Shown here: piece by piece, positions 6,835 through 13,824 of the stretch
Layout of the letters: every line of letters begins with the position of its first letter
Numbering within the stretch: position 1 is the first letter of the stretch
Assembly (NCBI GenBank): GCA_030595925.1
Contig: JAUVLC010000059.1
Coordinates: 1-15,499, forward strand
Source: Clostridia bacterium
GTDB lineage: Bacteria; CBDUZB01; JAGLHV01
Direction: 5' to 3'
DNA length: 15,499 nucleotides
Notes under the pieces: generated by a model
Told to the model about the DNA's origin: nothing
Databases searched by the model: none
What the model saw: the letters and a program-made list of their open reading frames with translations, nothing else
Made by a program: the position numbers and the translations under genes

Positions 6835-8247
6835 CTATTTTAAAGTATTCCTCTCAACTTTCTCTAAATTTTTAATTCCCACAATAATTCCGATCAATAC
6901 CCAGAAATATAACCTAGGAGAAAACATTTGATAACCACCATTCCCAAACGCACCAAAGATTACTTCTCCAGCTAAAGCGGTAATAGAAAAACCAAGTATC
7001 GTTGCTAAAAAAGAAGCAACGATACTTTTAAAAAATTTATCCTGAGTAAATTTATACACCAAAAATGTTTCTCGCCATATATTCCAAAGAAACCAAAAGA
7101 AAAGTAATATTCCTACTATTCCTATATTGACACCAATTTGAAGATAGTCATTATGAGCAGAACACATTGGTCTCGAATACCCAGACAAACCCCTATAGTA
7201 ATAATGAGTATAATTTCTATAGTTATCTAATCCAACACCAAAAAGAGGATATTTTTTTATTATCCTGCATGCATCCCTTGCAATATCTATACGAGCCCCG
7301 GTTCCTTTTATAGAATAAGTGTCAACTATGGGTGAAACAATTCTTGGATATATTAAAAATAAAATACTTAAACAAAACAAAATACTAGCAATGAATTTTT
7401 TATTTTGCAAAAAAATAAGAACAGAAATTGATGCTACAGTTGCAATAAAAACTGCTCTGGCAAAAGTTATTATAATATTAAACAATAAAATGATTACTCC
7501 TAAACCTATCAAAATTTGTTTTATTTTATCTTTTTTATAATAAAAAAATAAATTAACCAATAAAAGAAACACCATTAAGTAATAAACACTTAAAAATCCC
7601 CCCGAAAAAATTGAACTAACTCTATCAAAATATCCAATTTTCATATTTGCTTGAGTAAAGAAAAGATAATATTGATACATGCTCATAGGAACACTAGATA
7701 TAATAATGGAAAATATCATATATTTCACTACCTGTTTACTAGAAATGTGATTTGCGATAATAAAATATGAAACAATGGTAAAAAATAACATTATAAATGC
7801 ATTTATCTGATATTTATAAGTTTCTGAAACTACAACACCTCTATGTTGAGCTCCTATCATTGAAACTACTGACCATAATAGAATTAATAACAAAGGTTTA
7901 TTGATTGGTGAAGAAACAAATTTTCTACGGTAAATTAATATTGAAATACCCCAAACAAAAAGCAAAATCGTAAGCATAACCTCCACGAAGTATATTGGAG
8001 GAATTCCGGGTAAATCAAAACTAAAAAGCCCCCCGATTATGCTTAATAACAAAATAATATAAATACCATATTCGAATTTCACAAAGGCCAGTAATCCCAA
8101 AATGCTTATGGCATACAATAATAAATTTGTTGATAAAGAAAATATATTCAACATTGTTCCCAATAATAAAGCTATAAAAACAGAAATCATTATCGGAAAA
8201 AAACTTTGAGTACTTTTTATTACTGATAAATCAAGTATTTTATTCAT
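6835..8247 (-). CDS. O-antigen polymerase/ligase-like polytopic membrane protein (Wzy type)
   Basis: A 470-residue protein with about a dozen hydrophobic segments from residue 17 to 459. The large periplasmic loop and flanks carry the Wzy_C/WaaL-type signature: PLFGVGLDNY (334-343), then SAHNDYLQIGVNIGIVGILL (363-382), with the conserved HNDYL at 365-369. R264 in TFARA is a candidate for the conserved arginine of the family. It would either polymerise repeat units or transfer the glycan to an acceptor at the periplasmic face. This cannot be separated by sequence alone, and a second family member lies at 10886-13318. The ribosome site is weak (only AAG or AGAAAG ahead of the ATG), which may keep expression low, as is common for Wzy proteins. 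Confidence 0.88.
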   Translation of the reverse strand: MNKILDLSVIKSTQSFFPIMISVFIALLLGTMLNIFSLSTNLLLYAISILGLLAFVKFEYGIYIILLLSIIGGLFSFDLPGIPPIYFVEVMLTILLFVWGISILIYRRKFVSSPINKPLLLILLWSVVSMIGAQHRGVVVSETYKYQINAFIMLFFTIVSYFIIANHISSKQVVKYMIFSIIISSVPMSMYQYYLFFTQANMKIGYFDRVSSIFSGGFLSVYYLMVFLLLVNLFFYYKKDKIKQILIGLGVIILLFNIIITFARAVFIATVASISVLIFLQNKKFIASILFCLSILFLIYPRIVSPIVDTYSIKGTGARIDIARDACRIIKKYPLFGVGLDNYRNYTHYYYRGLSGYSRPMCSAHNDYLQIGVNIGIVGILLFFWFLWNIWRETFLVYKFTQDKFFKSIVASFLATILGFSITALAGEVIFGAFGNGGYQMFSPRLYFWVLIGIIVGIKNLEKVERNTLK

Positions 8248-8296
8248 TTCTTATTTTTTTACTTTCTGTATTCTACCGCTTTTAGAGTAGATACTG

Positions 8297-9352
8297 TCAA
8301 TTAATAGACTGTTTTTTAATTGCTTTTATACTAAAACAGCCCCCTCTATAAAAATAATCAATAAAATGTAATAAAAAAGAAAGCCCAACCTGTTTTATTT
8401 TCCTGATTGGACCTTTTAACCCTACAGAATTCCAAAATTTATTTACCCATTCTAAAGATAATTTTATATCAGAAATTCCTTTATGTTTAGCAATTGTTAT
8501 ACACTGAAAACCACAAATTTCAAGCATTTTTTTTAATGTCTCTGGAGAAAAATGGAAATAATGGCGAGGGGCATCTATTCCTGCCCATTTATCTTTTAAT
8601 AACTTACACCCAATAGAATCAAAATTAGGAATTTCGATAATAACCTTTCCTCTTTGCTTTGTTATACGGAATACCTCTTTTAAAACTCCTAAAGGATCGG
8701 AAATATGTTCAAGAGTATGTCCTATCCTAACTATATCGAAATAATCATCAGGAAAAGCAACACTTGTTAAAGTTCCCTCTTTCACTTTCAATCCACCTTC
8801 AAGAGCATACTTTAGAGCTTTTCTGTCAATGTCAACCCCAAAGCAATCAATTATTTTTTTCCCAACAAGCCAATCCTGTTTAATATTATACAAATAACTG
8901 CCATTTCCACATCCAAGATCAAGAAGCCTACCACTTTCACCGATCAAACCCCGTCTATTCTTTGTATAAATACGTTTATTAAACAATAATATAATAAAAA
9001 CAGAAAGAAACCTTTTCCACCTCGGACTTTTTCCATAATAATAATTTATAAGAAGAGACTTTATCTTTTCTTTTATTTTAATTATCAAATTAAATTTATT
9101 GGTACTATTAGCGAAATCTTTGTTGGAAACTAAAGGAACATGAGTATAATAATCTTTCGGATAATAATTGCTTATTGCTTTTGAAGTTAAACGTGGATTT
9201 AAATAAACCAAACCACAATTTTTACATTTCACCACTGGAAATTCTCCAGGCATTTCAAAAAACCAATCTTTTGCAGTAAATAAAAAATCGTAAGATTTAG
9301 AATTGCATAAATTACAAGATATATGTTCAAAATCCAAATTTGAAATGTCCAT
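8297..9352 (-). CDS. zinc-ribbon plus SAM-dependent methyltransferase
   Basis: A 351-residue protein using the ATG at 9352. The N-terminus has a CxxC pair (C13, C16) and a second CxxC pair (C43, C46, in KCKNCGLVYLNPR), a zinc-binding finger typical of sugar-modifying C- and O-methyltransferases. SAM motif I is RLLDLGCGNGSYL (142-154). HTLEHISDP (212-220) and the DAPRHYFHFSPETL segment (261-274) match the Methyltransf_23 type. A basic hydrophobic stretch near 100-125 links the domains. An in-frame ATG at 9400 would overlap the flippase gene by 41 bases and add 16 residues unlike the family head. The start at 9352 leaves 7 bases after the flippase stop and has GGAG 11 bases ahead, so it is preferred. 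Substrate probably a nucleotide sugar or glycan. Confidence 0.87.
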   Translation of the reverse strand: MDISNLDFEHISCNLCNSKSYDFLFTAKDWFFEMPGEFPVVKCKNCGLVYLNPRLTSKAISNYYPKDYYTHVPLVSNKDFANSTNKFNLIIKIKEKIKSLLINYYYGKSPRWKRFLSVFIILLFNKRIYTKNRRGLIGESGRLLDLGCGNGSYLYNIKQDWLVGKKIIDCFGVDIDRKALKYALEGGLKVKEGTLTSVAFPDDYFDIVRIGHTLEHISDPLGVLKEVFRITKQRGKVIIEIPNFDSIGCKLLKDKWAGIDAPRHYFHFSPETLKKMLEICGFQCITIAKHKGISDIKLSLEWVNKFWNSVGLKGPIRKIKQVGLSFLLHFIDYFYRGGCFSIKAIKKQSIN

Positions 9353-9359
9353 TTTATTT

Positions 9360-10886
9360 TTATCTCCAATAAAGTATCTTTTTTGCATAGTGCAATACAA
9401 GATTTTTATCCATATCTTCTAAATCCCAAAAATAAACTATTAAAAAATACAACATCGAAAGTAAAACAAAAGTTAATATTAAGCTTAGCAAAGATTTAAT
9501 TAAAGCTGTTAAAAAAAAAGCTAATACCATAATTCCTATTCCAATAATTAAAGGTTTTACAAAACTATAATTTAATAATTGTCTTACGCTAATGTGTAAT
9601 AAAAAATGGCTAACAATAAAAATCAGAAGTGGTATCAATATAAAACGATATGATGACCACGCTAAAGCAGCTCCTACAATGCCCCATCGAGGTATCAACA
9701 AAAAACAGAGACCCACATTTAAAAATGCTTCCCCTAGTTGAAACTTTGCTGGTATATCCGGTCTATTTAATCCTTGAGCTGCAACAACAGAAGTATACGC
9801 CCAACAGCTTAAAATGTATCCACTTGTAATGATCTGAAGAGGTAAAGTGCTTTTTTGAGCAAACTCAGGCCCTATCCAAAAATAAAGAAATTTTCGAGCA
9901 AATATAATAAAAACCAAAATTATAGGTATTGTTGCGATAACTACATATTTTGTTGATCTTAAATAAAGTTCTTTTAGTGTCTTTTTTTTATTCATAGTGT
10001 TCAATTCACTAAAACTGGGAAAAATTGCTGTTGATATACTGCCAGGAATCATCTGCACTTTTGAACCTAAATTATAGGGAACCACATAATAAGTTAACTG
10101 TGATATAGGTAAAAAAACACCAATGATAAATTTATTAATCTGTGTTGAAATTTGTACAGTTATTCTACTTAGAGCTACAAATCCTCCAAACTTGAATAAT
10201 TTAATAAACATATTTTTGTCAAAAGCGGGTTTAAATCGTATTTGTGTCAAAAGTTTTTTTGACACAAGCACATAAACAAATATACTAAACATACTTACTA
10301 AAAGATTCATAATCACAATTTGTTTAAGAAAATATCCTAAATAGAGAAGAAAAGCAGTAAGAAGTAATTGTAATGAACCAAAACACATTTTAATTTTATT
10401 GGCAATATCAAATCTCTGCAAGGCCATGGGAATAGAACCAAACACATTAAGAGGCATATTAATTAAAAACCCCAAAGCACCTATGTAAAAAACAAAATAA
10501 GAAATATTTGTTAAATTAGAAGGAATTTTTAATAGTTTGGTAACTAATAGCCCCGTTAAAGAAGCAACAACTATTGCACCAATTAAACCCATTAAGAAAT
10601 AAACAACTAATGCAGTACTAATTATTTTTCTTATAGTGTCATAATCTTTCTTCGCGTAATATTCCGATACATATTTTATTATTGCCTGCCCCAAACCCAA
10701 ATCTAAAAAACCAAAATAACCAATAACAACACTCACTATGGATAAAACACCATAGGCATCTGTTCCCAACTTATGAATAATATAAGGTGTTGTCACAAAA
10801 GCTAAAATTAAAAACCAACCCTGTGAAAGAAAATTCCACAAAGTATTACGAATAAGAATGTGACTACGAGGTCTTGATGTTTCCAT
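9360..10886 (-). CDS. Wzx-type polysaccharide flippase (MOP superfamily)
   Basis: A 508-residue protein with about 12-14 hydrophobic helices. The start IRNTLWNFLSQGWFLILAF (12-30), then YIIHKLGTDAYGVLSI (35-50) and GFLDLGLGQAIIKY (59-72), match the first helices of Wzx/RfbX-like transporters, including the conserved G-x-x-x-Y-G turn. It should flip the lipid-linked repeat unit from the cytoplasmic to the periplasmic face for polymerisation. The start overlaps the stop of the upstream gene by one base (TAATG), so translation is coupled to the TPR-fused polymerase, a natural functional partner. Confidence 0.93.
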   Translation of the reverse strand: METSRPRSHILIRNTLWNFLSQGWFLILAFVTTPYIIHKLGTDAYGVLSIVSVVIGYFGFLDLGLGQAIIKYVSEYYAKKDYDTIRKIISTALVVYFLMGLIGAIVVASLTGLLVTKLLKIPSNLTNISYFVFYIGALGFLINMPLNVFGSIPMALQRFDIANKIKMCFGSLQLLLTAFLLYLGYFLKQIVIMNLLVSMFSIFVYVLVSKKLLTQIRFKPAFDKNMFIKLFKFGGFVALSRITVQISTQINKFIIGVFLPISQLTYYVVPYNLGSKVQMIPGSISTAIFPSFSELNTMNKKKTLKELYLRSTKYVVIATIPIILVFIIFARKFLYFWIGPEFAQKSTLPLQIITSGYILSCWAYTSVVAAQGLNRPDIPAKFQLGEAFLNVGLCFLLIPRWGIVGAALAWSSYRFILIPLLIFIVSHFLLHISVRQLLNYSFVKPLIIGIGIMVLAFFLTALIKSLLSLILTFVLLSMLYFLIVYFWDLEDMDKNLVLHYAKKILYWR

Positions 10887-13318
10887 TATTTTTCCAATTC
10901 CCTTTTAGCTATCCGTTTAGCATCTGAGTCTGCATTTTTTAAATTAACAATCTCCTGCCACATTGTTTTTGCTTCTTCTTCTTTAGCTAAACTTTGATAT
11001 ATCAGTGCTAAACTAAAGTATGGCCAACTGTTATTTTTATCTAAATTTGATGATATCTTGAAATACTTTATAGCTAAATCTATCTTTCCTAATTGTCTAT
11101 AGCTATCTGCAAGGTTGTGATAAATCCAACTTTTTTGTAAACCGTATTCAATAGCTTTATTATATACCTTTATTGCTTCTTTAAAATCTCCAAACCTATG
11201 ATACACTTGTCCTGCTTTTTCATAAACTGCTCTTTTATCTTTTAGTGAAGAAATTTCAGAAGTTAATTTAGATAATATAATTTTTTCTTCCTTTAAAGAT
11301 TTTCCTTTTACTCCTTTTTCAAGAAAATAATTTATTAAAACTAAATGTCCATCAGCAGTATCGGGGATTATTTCTGATAATAAATTATAGTTTTGGGTTG
11401 AGTTGTAACAAAGTTCGAGAGCTTCCGTAATTAATTTTGGTTTTAAAGTAAGTACCTTTCTATATTCGGCGATTCCTTTTTCGATGTTTTCTTTAGTGGG
11501 ATGAGCAAAAAGCCAATCAGCATAATTTTTATGTCCATAGGAAGTATTGGGAGCTAAATAAATTGCTTGCTGAAACTCTTGATAAGCTAATTTTATGTAA
11601 TCTTCATTTGATGGACGATGAGTAATAGGCCAATTTACCAGTTGGCTGTAGAGCATGGCAAGAGTCAGATGATACTTTGGATTTGTTGGATTAAGAGATA
11701 TTGCTTGCTTTATTTCTTTTAAAGAATTTTTAATGTATTTGTTTTGGGGTTTTTTCTTTAAATATTCTAAAGAAAGTTTATGCCGATATAATGCATTTAA
11801 AGAGTTTAAATTTACTGCTTTTTCTAAATTTGAGATTGCTTCGTTGTTTATACTCCTCGCAATGACATAGCGATTGTAATAATGAGTGGCTCTGGCTGGT
11901 TTTATTAATATTATTATTAAAACCACAGAAATAATGGCGGTAATTCCTCCTGCAAGCGGCTTTTGCCATCCAGCAAGGAAAATATTATAAACTCTTAAAT
12001 TGTTCCCCCTCACCCTACCCTCTCCCTCAAGGGGAGAGGAATCTTTGTTTTCATTTCTAAGTTTTAATATTTGGAGAGTAAGAGCGATAATAACAATAAA
12101 AAGTAAAACATTGGGGCCTATTTGTAAATTGAAATCAACGAAACTATGTAATAACATTGAAAATAAGGCAGTGATAGTACCACAAGATATTGCTATGATA
12201 TAAGGATTTCGTCTTTTATAAAATTTTTTAAGGATATTACGAAAATAATAAAACCCACCTAAAAACAGAATAAGAAAACCTATAATACCTGTATTTAGAA
12301 GAATCTCTAAGTAATCGTTATGGGCATATCTAAATTCTCTGTTTATTCCGGGAGGCCTGAATTTTGGAAAGACATAACGAAAGGTACCCAGTCCTGTACC
12401 AAATAACCAGTTTCCCTTTAGCATTTTTATGCTTGCTTTCCATACGGGCCAGCGGGATTGAAACGATTCTGATTGATTAAATCGAAAGAGCTGAGATGCC
12501 TCTTCTTTTATCGGATTAACCCCCAGCCAAATAACACCCATAATAACCAGACAAAGAACAGCAGCAATAATCCATTTTCCTTTTTGAGTGGATTTTCTGC
12601 TGTTTAAAAAAATAAAAAGAAAAATCATTGCTCCTATAAAGGAAACTATTCCCCCGTTGGAAAGAGAAAATAAAAGCCCTAAGGCCATAATTATTCCCAA
12701 AAACCAGAATAATAGTTTTTTACTTTTTTTTATTTCAGCTAATCCCATTCCTATAGATAGGGGAACAATCATTCCTAAATAGGCAGCAAAATGATTACCG
12801 TTGATATAGGGACCAAAAAACTTAGACCTTGCATACATAGGTTTTATACCCAAAAAAGTATTACCGCCTTTACTCAAATGTTGCAAAATACATAAAAAAC
12901 TTAAAGTAAAACCCATAAAAATTATTACGGTTAAAAGGCGATTTATCTGGGATTTTTTAGTAAAATTATTTATTATTACCAAAAAAATTATTGATAAACT
13001 TAAAATATCTAAGATTTTTAGTATGGTGGGATATTGATAAACAGTGGAAGGAATACATAATAAATTTTTATTAAAACCTATGACCTGTAAAATTCCTAAA
13101 AAAAGAAAAGATAAAATGAGCCAGTTTAATGGGGATTTAACAATGGTTATTTTTCCGGCATAAATCATTTTGGTCATCCAAAGCATAAGGAGTATTATTG
13201 CTATAATGTTGGTTATTGTGGATGCATATTCCCGTAAAGGAACAAAAATAAAAGGGGTGATGATGATTAGGAAAATAATTAGTGCTTCTATTATTTGGTT
13301 GAATATTTTTGTTTTCAT
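10886..13318 (-). CDS. O-antigen polymerase/ligase-like membrane protein fused to C-terminal TPR repeats
   Basis: An 810-residue two-part protein. Residues 1-420 hold about ten membrane helices and the Wzy_C signature: NWLFGTGLGTFRYVFPKF (303-320), then RYAHNDYLEILLNTGIIGFL (330-349) with HNDYL at 333-337. A last helix lies at about 455-473. From about 478 to 810 the protein is helical and soluble with TPR-like units, clearest at 532-545, 573-590, 697-728 (with FKEAIKVYNKAIEYG) and 730-762 (LADSYRQLGKIDLAIKYFK). Such fusions are common in surface-glycan loci of uncultivated bacteria; the TPRs may bind a partner or the glycan acceptor. Residues 427-438 and 485-497 are encoded by dispersed palindromic repeats (see separate entries). 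The ATG at 13318 has AGGA upstream at about 6 bases. Polymerase versus ligase cannot be decided. Confidence 0.9.
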   Translation of the reverse strand: MKTKIFNQIIEALIIFLIIITPFIFVPLREYASTITNIIAIILLMLWMTKMIYAGKITIVKSPLNWLILSFLFLGILQVIGFNKNLLCIPSTVYQYPTILKILDILSLSIIFLVIINNFTKKSQINRLLTVIIFMGFTLSFLCILQHLSKGGNTFLGIKPMYARSKFFGPYINGNHFAAYLGMIVPLSIGMGLAEIKKSKKLLFWFLGIIMALGLLFSLSNGGIVSFIGAMIFLFIFLNSRKSTQKGKWIIAAVLCLVIMGVIWLGVNPIKEEASQLFRFNQSESFQSRWPVWKASIKMLKGNWLFGTGLGTFRYVFPKFRPPGINREFRYAHNDYLEILLNTGIIGFLILFLGGFYYFRNILKKFYKRRNPYIIAISCGTITALFSMLLHSFVDFNLQIGPNVLLFIVIIALTLQILKLRNENKDSSPLEGEGRVRGNNLRVYNIFLAGWQKPLAGGITAIISVVLIIILIKPARATHYYNRYVIARSINNEAISNLEKAVNLNSLNALYRHKLSLEYLKKKPQNKYIKNSLKEIKQAISLNPTNPKYHLTLAMLYSQLVNWPITHRPSNEDYIKLAYQEFQQAIYLAPNTSYGHKNYADWLFAHPTKENIEKGIAEYRKVLTLKPKLITEALELCYNSTQNYNLLSEIIPDTADGHLVLINYFLEKGVKGKSLKEEKIILSKLTSEISSLKDKRAVYEKAGQVYHRFGDFKEAIKVYNKAIEYGLQKSWIYHNLADSYRQLGKIDLAIKYFKISSNLDKNNSWPYFSLALIYQSLAKEEEAKTMWQEIVNLKNADSDAKRIAKRELEK
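11832..11867 (-). repeat. dispersed repeat (TGTCATTGCGAGG...GAAGCAATCTC family) inside a coding sequence
   Basis: On the minus strand the segment begins TGTCATTGCGAGGAG and ends CAACGAAGCAATCTC, with ATTGC and GCAAT as inverted ends. I recognise this from memory as a widespread intergenic repeat of many bacterial genomes. Here it is read in frame as residues near VIARSINNEAIS (485-496) of the TPR-fused polymerase, just after its last membrane helix and running into the first TPR helix. One of the other frames gives CHCEEYKQRSN, close to the familiar spurious peptide CHCEERSDEAIS produced by this repeat. Confidence 0.75.
12005..12041 (-). repeat. dispersed repeat (CTCTCCC-loop-GGGAGAG family) inside a coding sequence
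   Basis: On the plus strand this reads CCCCCTCACCCTACCCTCTC followed by CCTCAAGGGGAGAGG. It is a near-perfect hairpin (CTCTCCC with GGGGAGAG around TCAA) plus the CCCTCACCCTACCC arm, which I recognise from memory as a common interspersed repeat of bacterial genomes. It is read in frame as SSPLEGEGRVRG (427-438) in the linker between the membrane core and the last helix of the TPR-fused polymerase. Its high G+C stands out sharply from the surrounding sequence. Confidence 0.78.
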
Positions 13319-13340
13319 TTGGTTTCCTGATTTTAAAATA

Positions 13341-13356
13341 GCAGAGCAAGCTCTGC
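13341..13356. repeat. short palindromic repeat, GTAG-flanked type, copy 1
   Basis: GCAGAGC-AA-GCTCTGC is a perfect 7-base-pair hairpin. On the minus strand it is preceded by GTAGTC. It pairs by build with the next palindrome at 13369-13386, which has GTAGCT in the same place, so the two are units of one dispersed family with a variable stem. Confidence 0.7.
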
Positions 13357-13368
13357 GACTACGATAAG

Positions 13369-13386
13369 GCAGGCCAAAGGGCCTGC
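13369..13386. repeat. short palindromic repeat, GTAG-flanked type, copy 2
   Basis: GCAGGCC-AAAG-GGCCTGC forms a 7-base-pair G+C-rich hairpin. On the minus strand it follows GTAGCT. The flank is conserved with the copy at 13341-13356 while the stem sequence differs, as expected for a family kept by structure. Confidence 0.7.
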
Positions 13387-13403
13387 AGCTACCAAAACAA
13401 CTA

Positions 13404-13431
13404 TAGATTCCGCATCAAGTGCGGAATGACA
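13404..13431. repeat. TAGATTCC...GGAATGACA palindromic repeat, copy 1
   Basis: The stem ATTCCGCA (13407-13414) pairs with TGCGGAAT (13420-13427) around TCAAG. The flanks TAG and GACA are shared with the unit at 13441-13468. From memory this is a common dispersed bacterial repeat (minus strand TGTCATTCCGCA...TGCGGAATCTA). Confidence 0.75.
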
Positions 13432-13440
13432 GATATTTCA

Positions 13441-13468
13441 TAGATTCCTGTTTGCACAGGAATGACAT
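13441..13468. repeat. TAGATTCC...GGAATGACA palindromic repeat, copy 2
   Basis: The stem ATTCCTGT (13444-13451) pairs with ACAGGAAT (13456-13463) around TTGC. It has the same outer sequence as copy 1 and starts 9 bases after it, but the inner stem has changed with compensating changes on both sides. Confidence 0.75.
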
Positions 13469-13507
13469 CTTTTCATTACACAAGTCCTAATGTTGTTGAC
13501 ACGGTAT

Positions 13508-13530
13508 TTGTGCAGCAATTTGCTGCACAA
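13508..13530. repeat. 10-base-pair perfect hairpin
   Basis: TTGTGCAGCA (13508-13517) and TGCTGCACAA (13521-13530) are exact inverse complements around a 3-base loop ATT. There is no T run on either side that would make it a clear intrinsic terminator, so it is listed as a repeat-type palindrome of unknown family. Confidence 0.65.
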
Positions 13531-13566
13531 CAATCCTTCTTTTGGAAATATCTTTTTTATCCATTT

Positions 13567-13621
13567 TCATCCTTGTATGTTAGGACACTTTCTATCAAAT
13601 TCATCCTTACATGTTAGGACA
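13567..13621. repeat. 21-base direct repeat, two copies 34 bases apart
   Basis: Copies at 13567-13587 and 13601-13621 both start TCATCCTT and end ATGTTAGGACA, and differ only at two central bases (GT versus AC). Each is partly self-complementary (CCT...AGG around ACATGT in the second copy). Either a dispersed repeat family in tandem or a paired binding site. Confidence 0.65.
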
Positions 13622-13658
13622 ATATATAATATGTTTTTTGTCAAGCTTTTTCAATGTG

Positions 13659-13687
13659 TGTCATCCTTCGGCCATGCTCAGGACAAG
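13659..13687. repeat. CTTGTCCTGAGC...CCGAAGGATGACA dispersed repeat
   Basis: On the minus strand it reads CTTGTCCTGAGCATGGCCGA then AGGATGACA, which matches from memory a widely scattered bacterial repeat (CTTGTCCTGAGC...CGAAGG). One copy, surrounded by AT-rich sequence. Confidence 0.65.
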
Positions 13688-13718
13688 TTCATGTCATACC
13701 TACGAACTGTCTTTTTCT

Positions 13719-13752
13719 AAATCCCCCTAACCCCCTTTTTCAAAGGGGGAAA
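13719..13752. repeat. CCCCCTTT/AAAGGGGG palindromic repeat, full copy
   Basis: On the plus strand AAATCCCCCTAA leads to the stem CCCCCTTT (13731-13738), the loop TTC and AAAGGGGG (13742-13749), then AAAC. This is a frequent interspersed repeat of bacterial genomes, recognised from memory. It lies about 75 bases past the kinase stop in the direction of transcription and could weaken read-through, but lacks a T run after the stem. Confidence 0.75.
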
Positions 13753-13783
13753 CTGTAAACCATGTTTGTGTTGCACATTTAGT

Positions 13784-13801
13784 CTTTTTCAAAGGGGGAA
13801 A
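13784..13801. repeat. CCCCCTTT/AAAGGGGG repeat, truncated copy
   Basis: CTTTTTCAAAGGGGGAAA repeats 18 bases of the full copy at 13719-13752, but the left arm with the five Cs is missing, so it no longer forms the hairpin. A remnant of the same family. Confidence 0.65.
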
Positions 13802-13824
13802 ATTCGTTCGTGTCATATGTTGTA

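Larger units (their letters stand above)
13319..13824. other. 506-base gene-free region filled with palindromic repeats
   Basis: No credible gene is present between the kinase stop and the polymerase start. About half of it is made of short palindromes from at least five families, listed separately: two hairpins with GTAG-type flanks, two TAGATTCC...GGAATGACA units, a 10-base-pair hairpin, two copies of a 21-base direct repeat, one CTTGTCCTGAGC-type element and one and a half CCCCCTTT/AAAGGGGG elements. A TTGACA at 13644-13639 (minus strand) lacks a well-placed -10 box. The hairpins could act as transcription brakes, mRNA stabilisers or simple selfish repeats. An AGGA ribosome site for the next gene lies at its low end. 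Confidence 0.8.

Noticed and set aside
8270-8300. Perfect TTGACA (8300-8295, minus strand) followed by TAGAAT (8275-8270) ahead of the 470-residue polymerase-like gene.
   Set aside because: The spacing is 19 bases and the leader would be only about 16 bases. The TTGACA overlaps the stop of the upstream gene, and the genes look cotranscribed.
11778-12203. Small open frames antisense to or in another frame of the TPR-fused polymerase, containing CHCEEYKQRSN and LTLPSPSRGEE peptides.
   Set aside because: These are the familiar spurious translations of dispersed repeats. They lack ribosome sites and lie fully within a real gene.
13341-13530. Cluster of evenly sized palindromes considered as a CRISPR array.
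   Set aside because: The units belong to different families, there is no constant repeat with variable spacers, and no cas gene is present.
13621-13644. TTGACA with nearby TATTAT and TATATT on the minus strand in the repeat-rich gap.
   Set aside because: The possible -10 boxes are only 7-12 bases from the TTGACA, too close for a sigma70 promoter.
13739-13801. The CCCCCTTT/AAAGGGGG hairpin as an intrinsic terminator after the kinase gene.
   Set aside because: On the transcribed strand the stem is followed by TTAGGGGG, not a T run. It is better explained as a repeat element, although an effect on read-through is possible.
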